From Miniphocaeibacter halophilus (lineage in GTDB: Bacteria > Bacillota > Clostridia > Tissierellales > Peptoniphilaceae), in the NCBI RefSeq assembly GCF_016458825.1, contig NZ_CP066744.1, forward strand, positions 1,857,868 to 1,921,867: 64,000 nucleotides of DNA. The letters run 5' to 3'. The translations under genes and the position numbers were made by a program. The notes beneath the pieces are model-generated. The model worked only from the letters and a program-made list of their open reading frames with translations, ran no database searches and was not told where the DNA came from. Shown one piece after another: positions 8,314 to 16,106 of this stretch; within the stretch, counting starts at the first letter, position 1, and each line of letters begins with the position of its first letter.

Positions 8314-8739
8314 ATGGTTAAATTTGTTTTAGGTCCATCTGGAAGTGGTAAAACAAAATGGCTTATTGATCAAGCTAATGAAGATAAAAGAAATGGAAAT
8401 GGAAATATAGTTTTTATTGATACTGATGATTCTCATATTTTTTCTTTAGATTATCAAGTAAGATTAATAAATGCAAACAAATATCATATAAATACAGTAA
8501 GTGGATTCTACGGATTCTTAGCAGGAATTATTTCAAGAGACTATGATATTGAAAAAGTTTATGTAGATGGTATTTATGATATAGTAAACTTTGAATTACC
8601 TGAATTAGAAGTTCTAACTAAGGATTTAGAGGTTCTTTCAGAGGAGTTTAATGTAGAATTCTATATAGGATTAAATAAAGAAAAATCTGAACTTCCTGAA
8701 AAATTAGCTAAAGATGTTATAGAATTAAATGTACAATAG
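8314..8739 (+). CDS. Small P-loop protein of unknown function
   Basis: A 141-residue soluble protein starting with a Walker A motif, GPSGSGKT (residues 7-14), then strand-forming NIVFIDTDD (about 35-43) and VYVDGIYD (about 87-94), which may serve as Walker B. Homologues in related anaerobic cocci are sometimes labelled ATP-binding or PilT-like, but there is no pilus gene nearby and no PilT motif beyond the P-loop. No function can be assigned. It has its own AAAGGTAGTGG ribosome site and is followed by a strong terminator. Confidence 0.75.
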   Translation: MVKFVLGPSGSGKTKWLIDQANEDKRNGNGNIVFIDTDDSHIFSLDYQVRLINANKYHINTVSGFYGFLAGIISRDYDIEKVYVDGIYDIVNFELPELEVLTKDLEVLSEEFNVEFYIGLNKEKSELPEKLAKDVIELNVQ

Positions 8740-8744
8740 AATTT

Positions 8745-8781
8745 AAAAGCATCCTTAAATAATAATTAGGATGCTTTTTTT
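8745..8781 (+). terminator. Terminator after the P-loop gene
   Basis: The stem AAAAGCATCCT/AGGATGCTTTT spans 8745-8778 with a 12-base loop and ends in a run of seven T. Confidence 0.85.
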
Positions 8782-8794
8782 ATTATGAGGGAAA

Positions 8795-9334
8795 ATGAAA
8801 AGTGAAAGAGAATTATTAAATTTATTTATACAAAAAAGAAATGATTTAATAGACCAATTAGATAAGGGCAAAATAAATAAGGAAGTTTTTTTAGAAAATA
8901 ACTATGCTTTACTCGATAGATTATCTATGAAACCATTTTTAAAAATCGATACTGTTGAAAAGGGAATATACAACTATCAGTATTATAATATATTGGCTAA
9001 ATATCATAATAACTTAGCTAATAAGTATAAAGAAAAAGATAAGAAAAGATACAAGAAAGAAATTAATAAAACTAATAATTATTATTATGAAAAAGATAGG
9101 ATTATTTTAGAAATACTAGAACTAGTAGAATATAAAAATATAGATTGCTATTTTATTGAAATGCATTCCAATCGTTTAAATAATAATTTGTTTGAGATAA
9201 TTTTAAATAATTATGAAAAAACTATTTTACATTCTATGAATACAGATATTTTAAATAAATTAAAAAGAAAAGGTGTTTTTAATAACGCTGTTAAGAAATC
9301 GAAAATAGATTTATATGTAAATAGTGGAATATAA
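8795..9334 (+). CDS. DUF6648-like protein of unknown function
   Basis: A 179-residue, Lys- and Asn-rich, predominantly helical soluble protein. Segments such as FIQKRNDLIDQLDKGKI and KGIYNYQYYN resemble a conserved family of unknown function in clostridia (I believe DUF6648; this is recalled, not searched). A Tyr-rich helical middle (about 85-105) may be coiled coil. There is no signal peptide, membrane segment or catalytic motif. The ribosome site is GAGGGAAA before ATG. It is closed by a two-way terminator facing the convergent MltG-like gene. Confidence 0.7.
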   Translation: MKSERELLNLFIQKRNDLIDQLDKGKINKEVFLENNYALLDRLSMKPFLKIDTVEKGIYNYQYYNILAKYHNNLANKYKEKDKKRYKKEINKTNNYYYEKDRIILEILELVEYKNIDCYFIEMHSNRLNNNLFEIILNNYEKTILHSMNTDILNKLKRKGVFNNAVKKSKIDLYVNSGI

Positions 9335-9361
9335 AAAATTCAGCTTTCGCTGAATTTTTTT
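9333..9361. terminator. Two-way terminator between convergent genes
   Basis: A perfect 12-bp stem (9333-9344 with 9349-9360) with a TTTC loop has an A-run on the left and a T-run on the right, so it can stop both the rightward and the leftward gene. It overlaps the stop codon regions. Confidence 0.9.
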
Positions 9362-9803
9362 ATTCACCTTTTGCTTCTAGTAAGGCATCGTTTGTAACTA
9401 TATTAATAATTTCTTCTAAAGTAGATCCTTTTTTTATACTAAATTCACCACTAAGAACCTTATCTTGTAAGTTATATGTGTTAATAATATTTAGAAATTT
9501 TTCTTGATCATCAATTACTCCACTTTGAGTTAGAATACTGGCTTTACTAACAATATCAGAACCGTCTGGTAAAATTACTGTTATATCTATTTCAGGCATA
9601 TTATCACTAGCATAAATTGACTCACTTTCAACTTTAGTAGTGGTCTTAGGTATATTTCCTTGAATAGATGCATAATCTCTTGAAAAGATATAGGATATTC
9701 TATTTTGTAAGATAAAAGCAACTAATACTATAATAATCAAAGTAAATAAAAAGTAATTAATGTCATATATAGTATCTCTTATAAAATTTATAAATCGTTT
9801 CAT
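9360..9803 (-). CDS. Membrane-anchored protein with MltG/YceG-like C-terminal domain
   Basis: This leftward 147-residue protein has one N-terminal membrane helix (about residues 15-33) and an exported remainder. The C-terminal section (about 95-145) contains LSGEFSIKKGSTLEEIINIV, which resembles the small LysM-like subdomain found at the start of MltG/YceG endolytic transglycosylases. The catalytic MltG domain is absent, so this is probably not an active enzyme. Similar short proteins occur in clostridia. It may bind peptidoglycan or an envelope partner, but that is inference. The ribosome site on the minus strand is AAAGGAG. Confidence 0.65.
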   Translation of the reverse strand: MKRFINFIRDTIYDINYFLFTLIIIVLVAFILQNRISYIFSRDYASIQGNIPKTTTKVESESIYASDNMPEIDITVILPDGSDIVSKASILTQSGVIDDQEKFLNIINTYNLQDKVLSGEFSIKKGSTLEEIINIVTNDALLEAKGE

Positions 9804-9813
9804 AATTCTCCTT

Positions 9814-9842
9814 TTAACAGTTTACATAATTTAAGGTATAAT
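9814..9842 (+). promoter_or_regulatory. Promoter for the pseudouridine synthase operon
   Basis: TTAACA (9814-9819), a 17-base spacer and TATAAT (9837-9842) lie 37 bases before the ATG. A second TATAAT follows at 9851-9856 without a good -35. Confidence 0.7.
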
Positions 9843-9878
9843 TTAATTAGTATAATTATATCATAAAAAGGAAAACAA

Positions 9879-10859
9879 ATGAGAGAAATTAAAATTGATG
9901 AAAATGATTCAAAACAAAGATTAGATAGGTTTATGGTTAAATATTTACCTAAGGCTTCAAAATCATTAATAAATAAGTATATAAGAACAAAAAAAATAAA
10001 ATTAAATAAGAAAAGAGCAAATCCAAATGATATTTTACAAGAAGGGGATTTAATTCAAATATATATATATGAAGAAACTCTTAGTAAATATGAAGATAAA
10101 AAAATATATACTAATTTAGATTATAATTTGAATATTATTTACGAGGACGATAATATTGCAATTATTAATAAGCCTTCAGGAACCTTAAGTCATGCTGCAG
10201 GTAAAGAAGACTACGGTAATAATATAGTCGATAACTTTATTGCTTATTTAATAAAAACCAAGAAATATAATCCAAGAAAAGAGAAGTCCTTTGTACCGGC
10301 TCTTTCAAATAGATTAGACAGAAATACAAGTGGTTTATTAATAGGTTGTAAAAACAAGGAAACACTTTTACAGATGAATAATTTAATAAAAAGTAGAAAG
10401 ATAAATAGAAACTATTTAACTATTTGTAAAGGTAAAATAGAAGATGGTCTTATTGATTCTAATATAAAAAAAATTTCTGACAATAGAATGGAAATTTCAA
10501 AAGATAGGGGCAAAGAAAGTAAAACAGAAGTAAAGCTGGTAACAACAAATGGAGCTTACTCCTTAGTGAAAATTAAGTTAATAACGGGAAGAACCCATCA
10601 AATTAGGGTACATTTACAGTCGATTAATCACCCTATTGTAGGAGATAAGAAATATGGAGATAAAATTACTAATAAATTTTTTAGCGATAATTTTAAACTA
10701 GAAAATCAATTATTGCATTCATATAAAATAGAATTTAATGGATTAGAGGGAAAATTAAGCTATTTAAATGGAAAAGAGTTTTTGGCTGAACCACCTGTCA
10801 AATTTAAAAAGATTATTAAAAAAATATTTGGAGAAGAATATGAAAATATATGTCGATAA
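9879..10859 (+). CDS. RluA-family 23S rRNA pseudouridine synthase
   Basis: A 326-residue protein with an N-terminal S4 RNA-binding domain (about 11-65, SKQRLDRFMVKYLPKA) and an RluA catalytic domain. The catalytic aspartate is D147 in SNRLDRNTSG, where the usual HRLD is NRLD. TGRTHQIRVHL in the C-terminal half is also typical. The family isomerises uridines in 23S rRNA (RluC/RluD type) or tRNA; which site is modified cannot be decided here. The 3' end overlaps the next gene by 20 bases. Confidence 0.9.
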   Translation: MREIKIDENDSKQRLDRFMVKYLPKASKSLINKYIRTKKIKLNKKRANPNDILQEGDLIQIYIYEETLSKYEDKKIYTNLDYNLNIIYEDDNIAIINKPSGTLSHAAGKEDYGNNIVDNFIAYLIKTKKYNPRKEKSFVPALSNRLDRNTSGLLIGCKNKETLLQMNNLIKSRKINRNYLTICKGKIEDGLIDSNIKKISDNRMEISKDRGKESKTEVKLVTTNGAYSLVKIKLITGRTHQIRVHLQSINHPIVGDKKYGDKITNKFFSDNFKLENQLLHSYKIEFNGLEGKLSYLNGKEFLAEPPVKFKKIIKKIFGEEYENICR

Positions 10860-12462
10860 TAAGGAACTCAATATAGAAAAGGGTATTAATTATTTAGACC
10901 TATCTACTAATTTATATGGAAAAAAGAAGAAAATAGGTGTAATAGTTAATAATTATTATAAAAATTTTTTGGAAAAAGTAGAAGAAAATGAAAAATTACA
11001 TTTTTTTGATAAATATTCATCTGAAAGTGATGGGATACTTCAAAGAACTATTATTTTAATATTTATACTTGCTTGTAAAAATTTATATAAAGGCAAAACT
11101 ATAGAAGTAGAGCATTCTATTGGTGAATACATTTATTGTGAATTAAAAGGCGGAAACAAACTTTTACATACAGATGTAAAAATAATAAAAAATGAAATGC
11201 AAAGGATTATAGATGCAGATTATAAGGTTTATAGAAAGACTACAGATAAGGAAAATGCATTAAAACTTTTTGAAGAAGAAGGTTATAAAGATAAGGTTCT
11301 TCTATTTAAGAATTTAAATTTTAAAGATATTCACTATTATGAAGTTGATGGGAGAATTTTTACCTTCCATGGATATTTAGCTCCATCTACAGGATATATT
11401 GATAAATTTGATATAATTTCATATTATCCAGGAGTGGCAATAACTGTACCGTCTAGTAGGACTAATGGAGAACTAACTGAATTTCATGAAAGAAAATTAC
11501 TAGCAAAAATCTTTTCCAATTCTAAAAGATGGACCAATATGTTAAATATTGCCAATGTAGGTAATTTAAATTCATATGTAAAAAATAATAACATTAAATT
11601 TATTATTGATACATCAGAGACCTATTTTGAAAACCAAATTTCCAAAATAGCGGATATGATAGTAAATGACAATGATATTAGCATAGTTCAAATAGCAGGA
11701 CCAAGTTCTTCAGGGAAAACAACATCTGCATATAGATTATCGGTACAATTAGCAATTAGGGGTAAAAGACCGATTTTAATTTCTACAGACGATTACTTTG
11801 TTAATAGGGAAAAAACTCCTATTAATGAAGATGGAGAAATTGATTATGAAATGTTGGAAGCAATTGATTTAGAAAAGTTTAATGACGATTTAATGACATT
11901 GATGGAAGGTGGAGAAATAGAACTACCTAGATTTAATTTTATTACAGGTAGTAGAGAAAAATCAGGTAAATTTATAAAACTTGAGAATGACAGCATTATT
12001 ATAATTGAAGGATTACATTGTTTAAATCCTAGATTAACACAATTAGTTCCGGAAAAGAAAAAGTTTAAGATTTATATTAGTGCTTTAACTCAACTTAATA
12101 TTGATAGTCATAATAGGATTTCTACTTCAAGGGTAAGACTTTTAAGAAGGATGATTAGGGATAATAACTTTAGAGGAAACTCCATTGAAGATACTTTTGA
12201 AGGATGGGATAAAGTTAGAAGAGGCGAAGAAAAGTATATATTTCCCTATCAAGATTTAGCCGATATTGCAGTAGACTCTTCTTTAGTATATGAACTATGT
12301 ATTTTGAAAAAATATGCCTATGAATTATTTGACACCTATGATTGTAATGGAAAATATTATAAGGAAATTAAAAAGTTAAGAGCTTTTTTAAAATATTTTA
12401 TTGATATAGAAGATGAAACGCTAGTTCCAAACAATTCTGTTTTAAGAGAGATAATTGGTTAG
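10840..12462 (+). CDS. Nucleoside (uridine) kinase with ThrRS-like N-terminal domains
   Basis: The protein is 540 residues from the ATG at 10840, which has a TTTGGAGAAG ribosome site; the longer frame from 10768 lies inside the previous gene. The N-terminal part has a TGS/ThrRS-like arrangement (MKIYVDNKELNIEKGI..., then VEHSIGEYIYCEL). The C-terminal half is a uridine kinase-like P-loop kinase with GPSSSGKTT at about residue 287, STDDYF and LPRFNFITG. This fusion is common in clostridia and is annotated as nucleoside kinase. The role of the ThrRS-like part is unknown. ROK kinase follows after 9 bases. Confidence 0.85.
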   Translation: MKIYVDNKELNIEKGINYLDLSTNLYGKKKKIGVIVNNYYKNFLEKVEENEKLHFFDKYSSESDGILQRTIILIFILACKNLYKGKTIEVEHSIGEYIYCELKGGNKLLHTDVKIIKNEMQRIIDADYKVYRKTTDKENALKLFEEEGYKDKVLLFKNLNFKDIHYYEVDGRIFTFHGYLAPSTGYIDKFDIISYYPGVAITVPSSRTNGELTEFHERKLLAKIFSNSKRWTNMLNIANVGNLNSYVKNNNIKFIIDTSETYFENQISKIADMIVNDNDISIVQIAGPSSSGKTTSAYRLSVQLAIRGKRPILISTDDYFVNREKTPINEDGEIDYEMLEAIDLEKFNDDLMTLMEGGEIELPRFNFITGSREKSGKFIKLENDSIIIIEGLHCLNPRLTQLVPEKKKFKIYISALTQLNIDSHNRISTSRVRLLRRMIRDNNFRGNSIEDTFEGWDKVRRGEEKYIFPYQDLADIAVDSSLVYELCILKKYAYELFDTYDCNGKYYKEIKKLRAFLKYFIDIEDETLVPNNSVLREIIG

Positions 12463-12471
12463 GAGGAAGGA

Positions 12472-13362
12472 ATGAAAAAAGTTATAGGAATTGATATAGG
12501 TGGTACAAAAATAAATTCTGCTGTAATTGCAGAAGATGGTAGTATTGTTGAAAGCTATACAGTTGCTACAGAAGCCCATCTAGGAAGAGATGAAGTTATA
12601 AAAAGAATAGTGGATTCAATTAATAAGTTAATAACACCGGAAATATTATCAATTGGCATTGCTACTGCAGGTTTTATAGATAGCGATAATGGAATAATTG
12701 TTTTTGCTGGTAATATTGAAGGCTGGACTGGATTAAATTTAAAAGAAGAAATTGAAAAACATGTAGATATACCAGTTTTTGTAGATAATGATGCTAATTT
12801 GGCAGCCTTAGCTGAAAAATGGGTTGGTTCTGCTCAAAAATATAAAAATTTTATTATGCTAACAATGGGAACAGGATTAGGTGGAGCTATCTATGATGAA
12901 AGAATTGGGTTTTGGCAAGGAAGTCATTACCAGGGAGCAGAACTAGGTCATATGGTAATGTATCCAAATGGTAGATTATGTACTTGTAATCAAAAAGGCT
13001 GTGCTGAAAAATACGTAGCAGGTTCTTCCCTATCTATTAATTATAAAGAGCTAACTGGAATGGATTTAAGGGGACCGGAGATTATTGAAAGATTAAACAC
13101 TGACGATAATGCTAAAAAAGCCCTTAAAAAACTTGCTATAGATTTAGGCGTTTATTTATCAACTATAAAGAATATATTTGATCCTGAGGCTGTAATAATA
13201 GGTGGGGGATTTATTAATACATCAACTTATTGGTGGGATGATGCAATTAATAGTTATAAGGAATACTGTAATAGACCTGTTGGAATGGAAATAAAACCAG
13301 CGGAATTCTTAAATGATGCAGGTGTAATTGGAGCAGGAAAATTAGCATTTGATAAAATATAG
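12472..13362 (+). CDS. ROK-family glucokinase
   Basis: A 296-residue sugar kinase. The phosphate-1 motif GIDIGGTKI (residues 5-13), the ROK zinc motif CTCNQKGCAEKYV (about 178-190) and the upstream GAELGHM with a zinc-binding His are all present. The likely reaction is ATP-dependent phosphorylation of glucose or a related hexose (GlcK type), feeding glycolysis. N-acetylmannosamine or fructose kinases share these motifs, so the substrate is moderately certain. It has an AGGAGGAAGG ribosome site and is cotranscribed with the nucleoside kinase. Confidence 0.87.
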   Translation: MKKVIGIDIGGTKINSAVIAEDGSIVESYTVATEAHLGRDEVIKRIVDSINKLITPEILSIGIATAGFIDSDNGIIVFAGNIEGWTGLNLKEEIEKHVDIPVFVDNDANLAALAEKWVGSAQKYKNFIMLTMGTGLGGAIYDERIGFWQGSHYQGAELGHMVMYPNGRLCTCNQKGCAEKYVAGSSLSINYKELTGMDLRGPEIIERLNTDDNAKKALKKLAIDLGVYLSTIKNIFDPEAVIIGGGFINTSTYWWDDAINSYKEYCNRPVGMEIKPAEFLNDAGVIGAGKLAFDKI

Positions 13363-13369
13363 GGGTAAT

Positions 13370-16105
13370 ATGTTTAATATAAATTTATATAAATCATCAA
13401 ATTATTTATATGACAACTTAAAAGAAAATATTTTTGAAAACATAAAAAATAATGATGATTTTATTGTAATTTTGCCAAATAAAAAAATAATAGAAAGACT
13501 TAGAGTAGATATTGTATCTGAATTTGAAGCGGTACTTAATCTTAAATTATTTACATTTGATGATTTAATTAATTATAAAAATACGGGTTTTGTTGAATTA
13601 GAGAATATGGATTATCTTAATAGTCTTATTATGCAATTTAGTATACAGAACTGCATAAATAAAGGAATTATTGATAATAATTATTTTTATAATTCAGATG
13701 GATTTTTAGCAATTTCATTAAAATTAATAAATTATATAAAAAGCTCAATTATATCAATAGATGATTTAGAAGAGAAGGTTAAAAACAACTCTTCTCTTTT
13801 TTCTGTTTTTAAAATATTTAAAGAATACAATTATAATATGAGTAAATATAATTTACAGGACCGTTATGATAAATATAATAGTTTTTTAAATTCAAAGTTA
13901 ATATTAAATGAATTAAAAAATGTAAAAAGAATATATATTGCAGGTTTTTTAGATTTTAGAAAAATAGAATATACTATAATAGAATTTTTGAAAAAATATA
14001 TTAATAATATTGAAATTTATATTCAAAATGCTTTAAATGAAAAGCTTGAAATATATAATGATACTATTATAAATCTGTTGAATTTAAGTTTTAAAATTAA
14101 CAATAATAATACTCTAGTAGATAAAACCAAGAGTAAATTGAAAATAATAAAGGCAGAAGACAAGTTTTTAGAAGTTAAAAGGTTGGCAATTGAAATTAAA
14201 AAGGATTTATTAGAAGATTCTAATAAATCATGTGCAATAATAATTAACGATGATGAATACAAGCAGTTGATTTTAGAAAGATTCAAAGAGGAAGAAATTC
14301 CTATTCAATCGACTTCAAAAATTAATATAAAAGATACAAATTTTGGTAAGTGGATGTATCTTTCATTAGACAACAATATAGATATAAAGGATTATATAAT
14401 CGGCAATTTGAATAATCCATTTATATTTAGTGATAATATAGAAAACTTAGAAATAGAAAATATGATTTATAAAATACTGCCTAATACTTTTGAAGAACTT
14501 TTTAATTCCAATATATTAAGAACAAGTAATGATTATAATTTATATTTTAATATATTAAATAAAATATATGAAATATATTCTATTAACAATAAGGAGCAAT
14601 TAATTGGGTTTGTTAAGTTTCATTTAGATAAAATTATTGAAAAGGACGAAGAGGAAATTGAAATTTATGAAAAATTTTATAAGTTTATAGAAAATTTAGA
14701 ATTAAGATACTCAAATATTTTAAACCAGATGGAATATAGTGAATTTAAAAAGTATTTTTTAAATATTTTAAAAGAATATTTTATTAATGAGAATTCGCTT
14801 ATGAATTGTAATATTGAACTAATAGATTTTAATAATTACAAATTATTAAATCATGAATATTTATATTTTTTAGGATGTAACGATAATTCATATCCTAAAA
14901 AAGAAACCATAAATTATTACTTCAATAGTAAAAATAATATATATTTAAGAAAATTAGGCATCGATATTTTAACAAATAGATTAAAACAATCTAAGGATAA
15001 ATTAAATTTTTTCAATATTCTTAATTGCAATGTTGAAAAATTCTATATTTCCTTTGAAGATAGTGGGAAAAATCTTCTATCTGATTTCATTTATGAATAC
15101 GAAGAAAATGTTGAAATACAAGAATTATATAGTCTTAAAGATTATATTAACCCTAAAAATGAATTTGTTTTAAATAATTATGATAAAAATTTGTATATTT
15201 CAATGTTTAAAGAACCAAAAAACAGGATAGATGATTTTGATGGAAAAATTGAAATTCCTGAAAAAGAAGAAAGTGACAGTTATTCCTCTACAAAACTTGA
15301 AACATATTTACTTTGTCCAGTTAAATATTATTATAAATATGTTTTAAAATTAGAAGATTGTTTTATAGATAAGGAATTAAATAAAATTTTAAAATTGGGA
15401 ACTGCTTGTCATGAAGCACTTAAAACTATTTATAAAGATTATTTAATAGAAAAAAACAAACTTTTAATTAAAGAGGATTTCATAATTAAAATATTAAAAA
15501 AGAACTTCGAAGAATTAGATATTAATACTAAAAATTACGAAGGTCTAAATACTTTAAAAAGATATGGTAAAAATTTAGAGAATACAATAAAGGAAGATTT
15601 TAAATATTTAGATAAGTTTCAAGGAAATATAACACCTTATAAATTTGAAGAAAGTTTTACCTTTTCAAAGGTATTTAATATTGATGGTGTTAATAAAAAT
15701 ATAAAATTTATAGGAAGAATAGATAGAATAGATAGAGATTTAGATAACAATTTTTATTTAGTAGACTATAAATTAGGAAAAAATTCCTTTAAAACCATTA
15801 GGGATTTTAAAAATAGGAAAACTTTACAATTTCCAATATATTCTCTTATAAATAATATACAAGGCTGTAGATATATAACTATAAAAGACTCTAAAGTACA
15901 TGAGTTTTATATGACAAAAAATAATATTCATTTTGACAATAATTCAATTTCCAACGAAAGTTTAAATAATTTAAGAAATGAAACCTTGGAAATTATTGAA
16001 GAAATATTGAATAATATAAGTAAAGAGGAATTTTTTATAGGAACATCCGATAATAAGAATTGTAGATTTTGTCAATATTATAATATTTGTAAATATAGAG
16101 GGTAA
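13370..16105 (+). CDS. addB: AddB/RexB-like nuclease subunit of the AddAB helicase-nuclease
   Basis: The protein is 911 residues from the ATG at 13370 after AGGGG; the TTG at 13349 is inside the glucokinase gene. The C-terminal nuclease domain shows SSTKLETYLLCPVKYYY, FIGRIDRIDRD, LVDYKLG (PD-(D/E)XK core), and a final CRFCQYYNIC. That gives one upstream and three terminal cysteines for the AddB-type [4Fe-4S] cluster. The helicase-like N-terminus lacks the GRAGSGKS Walker A of Bacillus AddB and begins close to ILPNKK, as in streptococcal RexB. It pairs with AddA for double-strand break resection before RecA loading. Confidence 0.85.
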   Translation: MFNINLYKSSNYLYDNLKENIFENIKNNDDFIVILPNKKIIERLRVDIVSEFEAVLNLKLFTFDDLINYKNTGFVELENMDYLNSLIMQFSIQNCINKGIIDNNYFYNSDGFLAISLKLINYIKSSIISIDDLEEKVKNNSSLFSVFKIFKEYNYNMSKYNLQDRYDKYNSFLNSKLILNELKNVKRIYIAGFLDFRKIEYTIIEFLKKYINNIEIYIQNALNEKLEIYNDTIINLLNLSFKINNNNTLVDKTKSKLKIIKAEDKFLEVKRLAIEIKKDLLEDSNKSCAIIINDDEYKQLILERFKEEEIPIQSTSKINIKDTNFGKWMYLSLDNNIDIKDYIIGNLNNPFIFSDNIENLEIENMIYKILPNTFEELFNSNILRTSNDYNLYFNILNKIYEIYSINNKEQLIGFVKFHLDKIIEKDEEEIEIYEKFYKFIENLELRYSNILNQMEYSEFKKYFLNILKEYFINENSLMNCNIELIDFNNYKLLNHEYLYFLGCNDNSYPKKETINYYFNSKNNIYLRKLGIDILTNRLKQSKDKLNFFNILNCNVEKFYISFEDSGKNLLSDFIYEYEENVEIQELYSLKDYINPKNEFVLNNYDKNLYISMFKEPKNRIDDFDGKIEIPEKEESDSYSSTKLETYLLCPVKYYYKYVLKLEDCFIDKELNKILKLGTACHEALKTIYKDYLIEKNKLLIKEDFIIKILKKNFEELDINTKNYEGLNTLKRYGKNLENTIKEDFKYLDKFQGNITPYKFEESFTFSKVFNIDGVNKNIKFIGRIDRIDRDLDNNFYLVDYKLGKNSFKTIRDFKNRKTLQFPIYSLINNIQGCRYITIKDSKVHEFYMTKNNIHFDNNSISNESLNNLRNETLEIIEEILNNISKEEFFIGTSDNKNCRFCQYYNICKYRG

Positions 16106-16106
16106 G

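Noticed and set aside
10768-10839. Longer N-terminus for the nucleoside kinase
   Set aside because: It lies inside the pseudouridine synthase gene; the TGS-like domain starts at the ATG at 10840, which has a ribosome site.
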